Shown here one piece after another: positions 34,839 through 47,657 of a stretch of DNA of 64,000 nucleotides; position 1 is the stretch's first letter, and the number at the start of each line of letters is the position of its first letter. The stretch is taken from positions 310,001-374,000 of the forward strand of contig NZ_JAAVUQ010000004.1 of assembly GCF_018449515.1 (NCBI RefSeq). Direction: 5' to 3'. The notes beneath the pieces were generated by a model. The model saw only the letters and a program-made list of their open reading frames with translations. It was not told where the DNA came from and did not search any database. This DNA comes from Caballeronia sp. dw_19. Its GTDB lineage: Bacteria; Pseudomonadota; Gammaproteobacteria; Burkholderiales; Burkholderiaceae. Made by a program: the position numbers and the translations under genes.

Positions 34839-35537
34839 CTACTGCGCACCCACCAGCCGGTAACCCACCCCAGTCTCCGTCACGATATGAACCGGCTGCG
34901 CCGGATCAAGCTCCAGCTTGTGGCGAAGGTGTCCCATATAGACACGCAGATAGTGCTGGTTCTCCACATACGCGGGTCCCCATACTTCGCGCAGCAATTG
35001 CTGATGCGTGATGACTCGCCCGGCCTGGCGTACCAGCGTAGTCAGCAGTCTGTATTCGATCGGCGTGAGGTGAATCAGCTCACCATCACGCGTGACACGC
35101 CTTTCAGACAGATCCACCGATACCGGCCCAAACCGGACCTGCGGTGTCTCCTGCTGCCCGCCGCGGTTACGCCGTCTTAGCTGCGCACGGATTCGCGCGA
35201 GCAACTCCGACACACCAAATGGCTTCGTCAGATAGTCGTCCGCTCCCGCATCCAGCGCTGCAACCTTGGCGTCTTCGTGCGTGCGTGCCGAGAGCACGAT
35301 CAACGGTTGTTCGGTCCAGGTACGCAGTTCGCGAATCACGTCGATACCGTCGGTGTCCGGCAAGCCAAGGTCAATGACAATGAGATCAGGCAGCCGAAAG
35401 GCGGCTTCGCGCAAACCCTGCTGTCCCGTTTCAGCTTCGAACACGGTCATGCCCTGCGCTTCAAGCGTACTCCTTACGAAACGGCGGATCTGCTTGTCGT
35501 CTTCTATGACGACGATGGTCAACGTAGGCTCGCTCAT
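34839..35537 (-). CDS. kdpE: KdpE response regulator
   Basis: 232 aa OmpR/PhoB-type regulator. The receiver (1-120) carries the acidic pair in VIEDD, the phospho-acceptor Asp in LIVIDLGLPDTDG (~residue 55) and the Lys in DDYLTKPFG. The winged HTH (135-230) includes LTPIEYRLLTTLVRQAGRVITHQQLL. It activates kdp transcription under K+ limitation. Its start overlaps the kdpD stop by four bases. Confidence 0.95.
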   Translation of the reverse strand: MSEPTLTIVVIEDDKQIRRFVRSTLEAQGMTVFEAETGQQGLREAAFRLPDLIVIDLGLPDTDGIDVIRELRTWTEQPLIVLSARTHEDAKVAALDAGADDYLTKPFGVSELLARIRAQLRRRNRGGQQETPQVRFGPVSVDLSERRVTRDGELIHLTPIEYRLLTTLVRQAGRVITHQQLLREVWGPAYVENQHYLRVYMGHLRHKLELDPAQPVHIVTETGVGYRLVGAQ

Positions 35538-38326
35538 GGAGTATCCGTATGCACGGCCGCGTCCGGCCCGTCGCCATCTTCCTCAGGAAGCACCTCGAAG
35601 GGTGGCGCCTGATCGGCCGGCAACGTGAACCAGAACCTTGCGCCCAACACCTTCCCTTCACCATCCACCCTGTTCTCAGCGCCGATCTTCCCTCCATGCG
35701 CCTCCACGATCGCCCGGCAGATTGCCAGGCCCAGACCAATCCCCGGCATGGCGGATTCCTTCTCTCCGCGCGTGAATTTATCGAAGAGCGTTTGTTGTAT
35801 GCCCGGCGGCAGGCCCGGGCCGTTATCGTCGACGCAAACCTTCACGAAACGCTCGCCCGAATGCTGTTCGGCCGCTGCGTGGATGGACAGCGATGAATCG
35901 CGCGGCGTGTATTTCGCCGCATTTTCAAACAGGTTCGCGAGCAGCCGTTCCATCAAAACCGCGTCCAGTTGTATCAATGGAAGGTCGGCCGGAACGCGAA
36001 CCTGTACGGCGTGCCCGGCGAGCGTACGGCGGCATACCGCCAGCGCCGCGCCAACCACCTCTTCCAGCATCAGCCACTGCCGGTTCAGACGGATGCTGCC
36101 CGCCTGGAGCCGGGCCATGTCGAGCAGATTCGTCACCAGCCCGCTCATGCGCAGTGCTTCCTCGTGGATTGCGTGAACCAGCTCGCGCGCAGTGTCGGCC
36201 GAGCCGTTGTGAATGCGCTGCTGCTCCTCCAGCACCGAAGCGAATCCGACGATCGAAGTCAGCGGCGTGCGCAAATCGTGTGAGATGGCCGACAGCAGCG
36301 AGTTGCGCATGCGCTCCGACTCCATGTTGACCAACGCATCCTGCGCGATCTCGACGTAGTGGACACGTTCGAGCGCGAGCGCGATCTGGGAAGCGAACGT
36401 GTCGATCATGCGTTGCTGTTCAGGGACCGCAAGCTCGGCTGCATGAGCGGTGATAAGTGCGAGGACACCGCGTGTACGCATGGGCGCTTTCAGCGGCAGG
36501 TAGAGCGCGTTGCTGGCCGGCAGCGTGTCCGTTCCGCGTCCCGCAGGTTTTTGTTGGTCATAAACCCATTGGCCGATGTCAAGGTCGAGATCGGCGGCAT
36601 CGAGTGTGAACTGCGGATTGGGATCGTCGACTTTCTGGCGGATTTTTTCCGTACTGTCGGGCAGCAGAATGGCGACCTTGGCCTGGAAGATTTCGCCTAC
36701 GTGGCGCGTTCCAATTTCGATGATCTGTTCGGTCATCAACGCGCCGCCCAGTTCCCGCGTCATCGCGTACATGGCGCCCGTGCGCCGCTCGCGCAACGAG
36801 GCTACCCGCGCCTGACGCCGAAGATTCGAAGTCAGATGGCTGATCGTGAGCGAGGTCAGCAGCATCACGAAGAAAGTCAGCAGGTATTGCGTATCTGAAA
36901 CGGAAAAGGAAAGTTGTGGCGGAACAAAGAAGAAATCAAACGCCGCGACGCTCACGAACGAAAGCAGTACGCCAGGGCCTCGTCCGAGCCGGACTGCGGC
37001 AAAGACAACGCCGAGCAAATACAACATCACGAGGTTCGTGAGGTCGATATGACGCGACAGCAGGCTCGCCAGCGCCGTGATCGCGACGCCGATTGCAGCC
37101 GCATAAAAATAGGCGTTCGGCGAAGAACGGGCTTCGTTGCGGACAGTGGCGAACACCGGGATGCTTGCATCGCGCTCGCGGCCTTCCTTGGCCGCTTTCA
37201 CGCCCACCAGCGTCACATCGATATCGTGCGCATGGTGCACCAGTGCTTCGGCAACGGGTCGATCAAGCAGACGCCTCCAGCCAGGCGCGTCAGACGCCCC
37301 CGCCACGATCTTGGACACGTTGCGCATGCGTGCGTATGCGACCAGCGTGGCGGCCGCGTCGGCACCGTCAAGGGTCACTGTCTCGGCGCCCAGCTCGGAG
37401 GCCAGCTTGAGCGCATCCAGCGTGCGTTTTCGCCATGCGTCAGGCAAGCGCTGCAGCTTGGGTGTTTCAACATAAACCGCGAGCCAATCCGCCTTGAGGC
37501 TCGCGGCAAGACGCGCGGCCGAGCGAACCAGCGTGGCGCTTTCAGGCCCCGGCCCGATGCAAGCGATAAGTCGCTCACGCGCCTGCCAGATCCGGCTAAT
37601 GGACTGATCGGCACGATACTCTCGCATCTGCGCGTCCACGCGGTCGGCCGTTCGACGCAGCGCCAGTTCACGCAATGCAATCAGGTTGCCTTTGCGGAAA
37701 AAATTCTTGACCGCGTTTGCCGCTTGCTGCGCCATATAAACTTTTCCGTCCCTCAAGCGGTCCAGCAACTCTTCGGCTGGCAGGTCCACGAGCGTGACTT
37801 CATCGGCGAGATCGAACACGCGGTCAGGCACGGTTTCCCATACCCGGATACCCGTGATCTGCCCGACGATATCGTTCAGGCTCTCAAGATGCTGGACGTT
37901 GACGGTGGTGTACACGTCGATACCGGCGTCGAGCAATTCGTACACGTCCTGCCACCGTTTAAGGTGACGGGCGCCCTGCACGTTCGAATGCGCGAGTTCG
38001 TCGACGAGAATCAGTTGCGGCTTGCGTGCAAGCGCTGCGTCGAGGTCGAATTCGGGCAGCTTCCGGCCACGGTATTCGTACAGCGTCAGCGGCACGGCAT
38101 CCAGCCCCTCCACCAGCGCAAGCGTCTCCTTGCGGCCATGTGTTTCGACAATGCCGACAACCGTATCGAACCCTTCCTCACGGCGACGATGCCCGGCTTG
38201 CAACATGGCATAGGTCTTCCCCACACCAGCCGATGCGCCGAAGAAAATCTTCAGCCTGCCACGCTGCTTTTTCTCTTCGTCGCGCTGGATCTTGTCGAGC
38301 AGCTCGTCGGGGTCGGGACGGTCCAT
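35534..38326 (-). CDS. kdpD: KdpD sensor histidine kinase
   Basis: 930 aa. The N-terminal KdpD domain has a P-loop GASAGVGKTYAM (~30-41) and LVDELAHSN (Walker B-like), then a USP-like domain (~245-370). Four hydrophobic segments lie at ~400-500 (YFYAAAIGVAITALASLL onward), then a GAF region. The kinase core begins at H-box ISHDLRTPLTSIVGF (~685), with ATPase motifs FENAAKYTP, DDNGPGLPP and GIGLGLAICRAIVEAHGG. It senses K+/turgor and signals to KdpE. One-base overlap with kdpC. Confidence 0.97.
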   Translation of the reverse strand: MDRPDPDELLDKIQRDEEKKQRGRLKIFFGASAGVGKTYAMLQAGHRRREEGFDTVVGIVETHGRKETLALVEGLDAVPLTLYEYRGRKLPEFDLDAALARKPQLILVDELAHSNVQGARHLKRWQDVYELLDAGIDVYTTVNVQHLESLNDIVGQITGIRVWETVPDRVFDLADEVTLVDLPAEELLDRLRDGKVYMAQQAANAVKNFFRKGNLIALRELALRRTADRVDAQMREYRADQSISRIWQARERLIACIGPGPESATLVRSAARLAASLKADWLAVYVETPKLQRLPDAWRKRTLDALKLASELGAETVTLDGADAAATLVAYARMRNVSKIVAGASDAPGWRRLLDRPVAEALVHHAHDIDVTLVGVKAAKEGRERDASIPVFATVRNEARSSPNAYFYAAAIGVAITALASLLSRHIDLTNLVMLYLLGVVFAAVRLGRGPGVLLSFVSVAAFDFFFVPPQLSFSVSDTQYLLTFFVMLLTSLTISHLTSNLRRQARVASLRERRTGAMYAMTRELGGALMTEQIIEIGTRHVGEIFQAKVAILLPDSTEKIRQKVDDPNPQFTLDAADLDLDIGQWVYDQQKPAGRGTDTLPASNALYLPLKAPMRTRGVLALITAHAAELAVPEQQRMIDTFASQIALALERVHYVEIAQDALVNMESERMRNSLLSAISHDLRTPLTSIVGFASVLEEQQRIHNGSADTARELVHAIHEEALRMSGLVTNLLDMARLQAGSIRLNRQWLMLEEVVGAALAVCRRTLAGHAVQVRVPADLPLIQLDAVLMERLLANLFENAAKYTPRDSSLSIHAAAEQHSGERFVKVCVDDNGPGLPPGIQQTLFDKFTRGEKESAMPGIGLGLAICRAIVEAHGGKIGAENRVDGEGKVLGARFWFTLPADQAPPFEVLPEEDGDGPDAAVHTDTP

Positions 38327-38907
38327 CAGCTTGCGGGCTTCATTTCGTCAAGCGCCAGGTTCAGCTTCAGCACGTTCACGCGTGCCTCGCCAAGAATGCC
38401 GAACTGACGGCCGCTGGTTGCGCGTTGAACCAGTGCATCGACGTCGTTGTGTGACAGCTTGCGTGCCTTTGCTACACGGTCGATTTGATAAGCGGCGGCG
38501 GCCGGGCTGATCTCGGGATCGAGACCACTGCCTGACGATGTAACGAGGTCAACCGGTACCGGCGCCGTGTTTGTCGGGTCCGCGTCGTGCAAGGCGCTGA
38601 TGCGTCCTTTCACTTCATCGGCGAGCGCCGGGTTCGTCGGGCCGAGGTTCGAAGCACTTGAGCCTTGCGGGTTGTAGGGGTTCGGCGAGGTTGCCGACAG
38701 GCGGCCCCAGAAATAGCCGGGTGCATCGAATTGCTGGCCCAGCAGTTCCGAGCCGACCAGCTTGCCGTTCTTCTCGATCAGGCTACCGTTTGCCTGGCTC
38801 GGAAAGGCTGCATGCGAGACTGCGGTGACCACGATCGGATACACCAGCCCGGTCACAACGGTCAATGCCGCGAACAACACGAGCACAGGACGAAGGATAT
38901 TTTTCAT
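38326..38907 (-). CDS. kdpC: Potassium-transporting ATPase subunit C
   Basis: 193 aa. One N-terminal transmembrane helix ([26 protein letters not shown]) followed by a periplasmic domain with [22 protein letters not shown] and [19 protein letters not shown], the KdpC signatures. It stabilises the KdpA-KdpB complex and assists K+ binding. 86 bases separate it from kdpB. Confidence 0.96.
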   Translation of the reverse strand: MKNILRPVLVLFAALTVVTGLVYPIVVTAVSHAAFPSQANGSLIEKNGKLVGSELLGQQFDAPGYFWGRLSATSPNPYNPQGSSASNLGPTNPALADEVKGRISALHDADPTNTAPVPVDLVTSSGSGLDPEISPAAAAYQIDRVAKARKLSHNDVDALVQRATSGRQFGILGEARVNVLKLNLALDEMKPAS

Positions 38908-38993
38908 GATGATTCAATCCAGTTAGATTGCAATGAGACCGAAGGTGGCAGCGGCCGGGTATGCGGCAAGCAGACCCAGCCGCCGTCTATCGG

Positions 38994-41147
<2,154 letters not shown>

Positions 41148-41171
41148 ACTTTCCTCTGTATCAGTGACCGC

Positions 41172-42976
<1,805 letters not shown>

Positions 42977-42980
<4 letters not shown>

Positions 42981-43072
42981 TCCAGATCCTCCGCACGCAA
43001 TAGTGCGTACACGAGGTACACGAACAAGAGCAGAGTCGAAGCACCTGCCAGCAACAGCATCCAGGTGGTCAT
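42977..43072 (-). CDS. kdpF: Potassium-transporting ATPase subunit F
   Basis: 31 aa: a single transmembrane helix beginning MTTWMLLLAGASTLLLF and ending AEDLE. KdpF is a lipid-like stabiliser of the KdpABC complex and is normally 25-35 residues, so size and position immediately before kdpA are as expected. Its start overlaps the stop of the upstream micropeptide gene by four bases, and its stop overlaps kdpA's start, so all three are translationally coupled. Confidence 0.88.
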
Positions 43073-43173
43073 GGGCGACCTCCCGGGGCGCGACGCAATT
43101 TGTCGCAGCCAATGGCAAGAGCCGCGCCCACTGCCCAGAAGGCGATGATGCCGGCGATATATATCAGGTCCAT
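43069..43173 (-). CDS. 34-aa membrane micropeptide at the head of the kdp operon
   Basis: The frame from ATG 43173, preceded by GGGAG, encodes MDLIYIAGIIAFWAVGAALA, then IGCDKLRRAPGGRP and TGA (43069-43071). It is one N-terminal transmembrane helix with a basic, cysteine-containing cytoplasmic-like tail. The TGA overlaps kdpF's ATG in an ATGA junction. A good ribosome-binding site, coupling at both ends and a membrane-helix composition all support a real gene. I know no name for it; a role in Kdp assembly or regulation is inferred from position only. Confidence 0.7.
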   Translation of the reverse strand: MDLIYIAGIIAFWAVGAALAIGCDKLRRAPGGRP

Positions 43174-43256
43174 TATTTTGATCTCCCGTAGCGGATTAGG
43201 ACGTGCTGAAGGTTAGTTGATCGCGCGTAAACAGCCGGAAAAGAGAACTGGCGGGG

Positions 43257-43274
43257 ATATAAAGAAAGTGTAAA
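43257..43274 (-). promoter_or_regulatory. KdpE-box-like sequence
   Basis: On the minus strand TTTACACTTTCTTTATAT followed by CCCCGCC, ~85 bases before the micropeptide start. Its T-rich core with TTTACA/TTTATA half-sites closely resembles the E. coli KdpE site upstream of kdpFABC as I remember it. It lies about 45 bases from the edge of palindromic element B. Confidence 0.55.
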
Positions 43275-43316
43275 GACGGGGGAGTCAGGCGGGGGGATTG
43301 AGAGGTCAGGTTTTTG

Positions 43317-44342
43317 AGGTAGTGGTCGGGGTTGGCGCTGGGGTTGGCGCTGGGGTTGGCGCTGGGGTTGGCGCTGGGGTTGGCGCTGGGGTGGTCGGTT
43401 CTGGGGTCAGCGGTCGGGGTCAGTGCCGGGTTGGTGCTTTCAGTGTTAGTGGTCTGCGAGAGTCGGATTTTCTCTTTATCACTGTTAGCCACTGTGCGTG
43501 GCGGCACGTCATTTCTTTGTCCAAAGCGACAAAGAAACGAAGCAAAGAAAACGCTTTAACCGCTCTACCCTAAGTGTCCACAGCGTGCAGTTTCTATTCA
43601 TAGGTGCCCCAAAAGCACGGTGCTCGCCAGAGCCACGGATGTGTGAAACCCTCCTTCTCGCGAATCCTGACACGAACACGCTTCGCCCCGTACGCTCTCG
43701 GGCAAGCACCATTGCTAAGGAACCCGCACTGCCTTACGGGTATTTACGGCTGCGGCTTTTTGACGGCTTAGCTTCTGGTCTGTGCGACCGTATTCATAGG
43801 CCACAGCTTCATGCGTGTTTGTGTTTACTGCTTCAGTTTTTGTGAATTGGCTGCGCGTTCTGTACAGCTATTTTCGTCGGTTACGGCCACCCGCATCTTT
43901 GCGACCTCGTTTCCTGGCGGGTTGGCTACGTGGTTCGAGGTGTGTACAAATTCGGTGGTTGGTCGTCCGCGGATAGCGCGGGGTGCTCCTTGGGCAGGTT
44001 CAATCACTGGTGGCGAAGCGTGTGGGTATCGGTGTTCGGAGAAAGAGGGGTTCACACATCCTTCGCTCTGGCGAGCACCGTGCTTTTGGGGCACCTATGA
44101 ATAGAAACTGCACGCTGTGGACACTTAGGGTAGCGTGGTTGAAAGCGTTTTCTTTGCTTCGTTTCTTTGTCGCTTTGGACAAAGAAATGACGTGCCGCCA
44201 CGCACAGTGGCTAATAGTGATAAAGAGAAAATCCGACTCTCGCAGACCACTAACACTGAAAGCACCAACCCGGCATCGACTCCGACCGCTGGCCCTAGAA
44301 CCTAGCACCCATCACTGCCCCGACCACTACCCCACGCCCCTC
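43317..44342. repeat. Palindromic element B (~1.03 kb)
   Basis: Second copy of element A. Arms ~43400-43690 and ~44020-44310 are inverted repeats of each other; the centre (43691-44019) matches the centre of A only after reverse-complementing, at roughly 85-90% identity by eye. The conserved arm hairpins are at 43512-43537 and 44162-44187. The left outer end contains five 12-bp repeats. The element fills the space between the kdp promoter and the YVTN gene and contains no credible gene. Confidence 0.85.
43331..43390. repeat. 5 x 12-bp perfect tandem repeat in element B
   Basis: GTTGGCGCTGGG repeated five times without variation (43331-43390). Perfect identity suggests recent slippage; element A lacks this expansion, having degenerate versions of related G-rich units instead. 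Confidence 0.9.
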
Positions 44343-44489
44343 TCGATCAAACAGAACCCAACGTCGACGTATAAGAGCGTCTGCAGAGTAGAAACCCCAT
44401 TGTCTAACTGCACGACGATTTCAGTAATCACGGGGTTCCTCTAGCGCCACCTGAAAATAAACCAAGCCGACTTAAACCGCTGCACACGA

Positions 44490-45497
44490 TCAGTCCGGAT
44501 TCGGCGCGTACACAGGCGCCCGGTCCGCAAAATACAGCCCATGCGGCGAACGTCCGACTGCAATGGTGTCGATCAGCTTGCGACTGTTGAGATCGATCAC
44601 ACCAACATGCCGCGCAAAGCGGAACGTCACCCAAAGGGTTTTGCGATCGGCGGACAATTCCATGTCATCGGGGCCAGGCAATAACCCATCTATGTCACCG
44701 ACCTTCTGCAACGTCGTGTAATCCAGAATGCTGATCGTGCTGGCCACACGATTCGACACGGCAACATGTTTACCGTCATCGAGATTACGAAAGTTGTGCG
44801 CGCCTTTGCCAGTCTGAATGCGTTTTACGACTTGCTGCTTATGCCAGTCGACGACGGCGACATCGTCTTCACCCGTCATCCCAACCAGCAAGTCCCGATC
44901 ACCCGGCGTCATCCAAAGTCCCGCCGGCGTATTTCCAACCGGCATTTTCCACTTGACCGTTTGCGTGGCCAGATCGATCGCGGCAAGTTCGCCCGAATCC
45001 TGTAACGTCACGAATACCGTGCTTGCATCCGAAGAAAACGTCATATGGCTAGGCGTTTTAGCAAGTGGAACACGCTTGGCGAGCGTGAGGTCGTGGCCGT
45101 CGTATCGGTAGATATCGACTCGGTCCAGCCTCAAGCCCGCGGTGACAAACCATTTGTGGTCAGGAGAAAAACCGAGCTGATACGGGTCTTCTATGTCTTC
45201 CACCCGCTTTTGTACCTTGCCGCTATGCGGATCGACAAAGATCAGATCATTCGATACCGAGTCGGCGATAATGAGCGAATTTCCATCAGGCGTCACCATC
45301 AGGTGATGCGGTTCCTTGCCTGTCGGCTCGGTACCCAGGACCTTGTGCTTGCCTTCATCTATCAAAGTAAGCTGGGCCTCGCCGGAATCAAGCACGATGA
45401 CTTTAGACGTAGCCGGCGTATCCGCTAGCGCAAGGTTATGGAAAAGCAAGGTAACAATGGCCGTGACCGAAAGGTTTCTGATTGCAGTGCTAAGCAT
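44490..45497 (-). CDS. YVTN-family beta-propeller protein, secreted
   Basis: 335 aa from ATG 45497. The signal peptide LSVTAIVTLLFHNLALADTP precedes seven propeller blades with repeated motifs such as HLMVTPDGNSLIIADSVSNDLIFVDP, PSHMTFSSDASTVFVT and DDMELSADRKTLWVTFRFA. These proteins fold as seven-bladed propellers in the periplasm; relatives serve as surface-layer proteins, lactonases or heme-d1-like scaffolds. No catalytic motif is evident. An in-frame start at 45599 would overlap the mntH promoter. It is divergent from mntH. Confidence 0.82.
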   Translation of the reverse strand: MLSTAIRNLSVTAIVTLLFHNLALADTPATSKVIVLDSGEAQLTLIDEGKHKVLGTEPTGKEPHHLMVTPDGNSLIIADSVSNDLIFVDPHSGKVQKRVEDIEDPYQLGFSPDHKWFVTAGLRLDRVDIYRYDGHDLTLAKRVPLAKTPSHMTFSSDASTVFVTLQDSGELAAIDLATQTVKWKMPVGNTPAGLWMTPGDRDLLVGMTGEDDVAVVDWHKQQVVKRIQTGKGAHNFRNLDDGKHVAVSNRVASTISILDYTTLQKVGDIDGLLPGPDDMELSADRKTLWVTFRFARHVGVIDLNSRKLIDTIAVGRSPHGLYFADRAPVYAPNPD

Positions 45498-45548
45498 ATT
45501 GAAAGAAATAACAACGAGAATGCCCAAAAAGGCAAAAACTGTGCTCTG

Positions 45549-45586
45549 ATTGCTTAACGCGCTAATTTGCTGTCGGGCTAAGCAAT
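45549..45586. promoter_or_regulatory. Inverted repeat in the mntH/YVTN divergent promoter
   Basis: ATTGCTTA (45549-45556) and TAAGCAAT (45579-45586) are perfect inverted 8-mers, 22 bases apart, ending 25 bases before the mntH start. This is a plausible binding site for a metal-dependent repressor such as an MntR- or Fur-like protein. Confidence 0.45.
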
Positions 45587-45610
45587 TAATGCACTGCATA
45601 TGATGCCGCC

Positions 45611-46993
45611 ATGATGGCCGCCAAGCCGGTCCGCGCAGACCAACCCACTATCTCTAACGTATTGAGTCAAGCAATGGATGACCGCGTCCGCGCCGAAACC
45701 AGCCGATCAATGAGCGACAGTACGACCCTCGCCATGCGTGATGTGCTGGAAGGCCGCCGCACGGGCTGGTCGGTGCTCCTGCCCTTTGCAGGACCAGCCG
45801 TCGTGGTCTCCGTCGCTTATATGGACCCGGGTAATTTCGCGACCAATATCCAGGCCGGCGCGCGATACGGGTATGGATTATTGTGGGTTGTGCTGCTGGC
45901 GAACATTATTGCCATGCTATTTCAGTCACTTTCCGCAAAACTGGGAATTGTCACTGGACGCAATCTCGCGGAGTTATGCAGGGATCATTTACCCAGGCCG
46001 CTCGTCTACATAATGTGGGGCGTCAGCGAAGTCGCGGCCATGGCCACCGACCTGGCCGAATTCCTCGGCGGTGCGATCGGCCTGAGTTTGCTTTTTCACA
46101 TGCCGTTGTTGATCGGCATGATCGTCACGGCAATCGTCACATACGGCTTGTTGTTCTTCGAGAAAGCGGGATACCGGCCGCTGGAGCTGATTATTGGCGC
46201 ACTGGTCGGGATCATCGGCTTGTCTTATCTCGCTGAGCTCTTCATTGCGCCGGTAGCCTGGGCCCAGGTCGGGCTGCATCTGTTCAAGCCGGACTTGCCC
46301 GACGCGCAAGCCGTGACTATCGCAGTGGGCATTATCGGGGCGACGGTCATGCCGCACGCGCTCTTTCTTCATTCGGGACTCACCCAGGGCCGCCTGCCCC
46401 CCAAGACCGAGGGCGAACGCAAAAGGTTGCTCACGTTCTCAAACGTCGAAGTGATCATTGCGCTGACCATTGCGGGCATGATCAACATGGCCATGGTCAT
46501 CATGGCATCCGGCGCGTTTCACTCGGGTCATCCGGAAGTGGCCGAGATCGAAACCGCCTATCACACGCTTGCGCCGCTGCTGGGCATTGCCGCTGCGGGC
46601 ATTTTCCTGCTGTCGCTGATCGCGTCGGGCATTTCCAGTTCGGTCGTGGGAACCATGGCCGGTCAAATGATCATGCAGGGGTTTGTCGGCTTCCGCATCC
46701 CGCTATGGCTGCGTCGCGCGATTACGATGGTGCCGAGTTTCGTCGTGGTCTGGCTAGGCGTGAACGCTACGCAAGCGCTGGTCATGAGTCAGGTCGTGCT
46801 AAGTCTTGCGCTGCCGTTTCCCATGGCGGCACTCGTGTGGTTCACGTGCCGGACAGATGTCATGGGCTCGTACAAGAACCGGACCCTGGTCAAAATCGCG
46901 GCTATCGTTGCGGCCTTTGGAGTGCTCGCCCTTAACGCGATCCTCCTGCTGCAAACATTCGGCGTGGATATTCCCGGCTTGCCAACCGCCTGA
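45611..46993 (+). CDS. mntH: Nramp-family divalent metal (Mn2+) transporter
   Basis: 460 aa with ~11 hydrophobic segments and a ~40-residue polar N-terminal extension. Nramp signatures: MDPGNFATNIQAGARYGYG (TM1, DPGN near residue 71), VMPHALFLHSGLTQGR (TM6 MPH, ~247), and ATDLAEFLGGAIGLSLLF in TM3. The transporter imports Mn2+ (and Fe2+) with protons. No clear Shine-Dalgarno distinguishes ATG 45611 from 45614 or from a downstream ATG at 45710. It is divergent from the YVTN protein, with an inverted repeat between. Confidence 0.93.
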   Translation: MMAAKPVRADQPTISNVLSQAMDDRVRAETSRSMSDSTTLAMRDVLEGRRTGWSVLLPFAGPAVVVSVAYMDPGNFATNIQAGARYGYGLLWVVLLANIIAMLFQSLSAKLGIVTGRNLAELCRDHLPRPLVYIMWGVSEVAAMATDLAEFLGGAIGLSLLFHMPLLIGMIVTAIVTYGLLFFEKAGYRPLELIIGALVGIIGLSYLAELFIAPVAWAQVGLHLFKPDLPDAQAVTIAVGIIGATVMPHALFLHSGLTQGRLPPKTEGERKRLLTFSNVEVIIALTIAGMINMAMVIMASGAFHSGHPEVAEIETAYHTLAPLLGIAAAGIFLLSLIASGISSSVVGTMAGQMIMQGFVGFRIPLWLRRAITMVPSFVVVWLGVNATQALVMSQVVLSLALPFPMAALVWFTCRTDVMGSYKNRTLVKIAAIVAAFGVLALNAILLLQTFGVDIPGLPTA

Positions 46994-47093
46994 GCGCCTA
47001 ATCTCCGCGTGGGGCAATACTCCCGCGGATGTACCTGTACTACCACCGCAAATGTCACTTCAAACAGCTTGATGGCGCATGACAATTATTGCG

Positions 47094-47121
47094 TTTTGAA
47101 GTGGATAACGCATGGCATAAT
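47094..47121 (+). promoter_or_regulatory. Possible sigma-70 promoter of the DUF2946/copC cluster
   Basis: TTTTGA (47094-47099), a 16-base spacer and CATAAT (47116-47121), 39 bases before the DUF2946 start. Only moderate matches. Confidence 0.35.
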
Positions 47122-47159
47122 CGGCGCCATATCATCGACCGCCCGGTGTTGATCACAGC

Positions 47160-47540
47160 ATGTTCCGCCGTCGCTTACTGAAGATCGGAAGTATCCTGGG
47201 ATTGCTTGCAATCCTGATGACTTCGATCGCGCCGACGGTCTCGCACGCGCTAGCCTCGCATGATCGGCTAGGCCAGGCGCTCAGCACGTATTGCTCGGCA
47301 GACCCGGCCTTCAGCGAAGCGGGCAACAGCGACTCCTCTTCACACTCCGGGGCCCTGCATTGGCAGGCTTGCGCTTATTGCGGCCTGCTCGCTCACTTCC
47401 CCGTTCTAACCGGTTCGACGGTGGCCTTTGCCGCTGCCGTGTCGGTGACCAGTGCTCCGCTTCCCGTGGTACGCGCAGCCGTTCGCGCGGTGCCGCTCTT
47501 CATTGCCGCCCAGCCTCGCGCGCCTCCTGTCGCTTCCTGA
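47160..47540 (+). CDS. DUF2946 family protein
   Basis: 126 aa. N-terminal signal/anchor (LLKIGSILGLLAILMTSIAPTVSHA), a mid-region with two cysteines in CAYCGLLAHFP preceded by HWQA, then a hydrophobic segment (VAFAAAVSVTSAPLPVV). The DUF2946 family is frequently found in copper-related loci and is thought to handle metal ions in the envelope through the Cys/His motif. The next gene starts 117 bases downstream on the same strand and copC follows, supporting a metal role here. Confidence 0.8.
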   Translation: MFRRRLLKIGSILGLLAILMTSIAPTVSHALASHDRLGQALSTYCSADPAFSEAGNSDSSSHSGALHWQACAYCGLLAHFPVLTGSTVAFAAAVSVTSAPLPVVRAAVRAVPLFIAAQPRAPPVAS

Positions 47541-47657
47541 TCACTGACCCATTTCGTGCCTGTTGCTCGCACCGCTGACGGCGGCGCGATGCCGTCGCGT
47601 GCCAAACGCGACGGCGCTCAATAGCGCGCTCACAACGATCATGACGAAGGAAACACG

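Noticed and set aside
36914..38407. 497-codon plus-strand open frame
   Set aside because: Antisense to kdpD; no domain similarity.
43331..43390. Possible CRISPR or integron-like array
   Set aside because: Units are 12 bp, contiguous and identical, without spacers; a simple tandem repeat.
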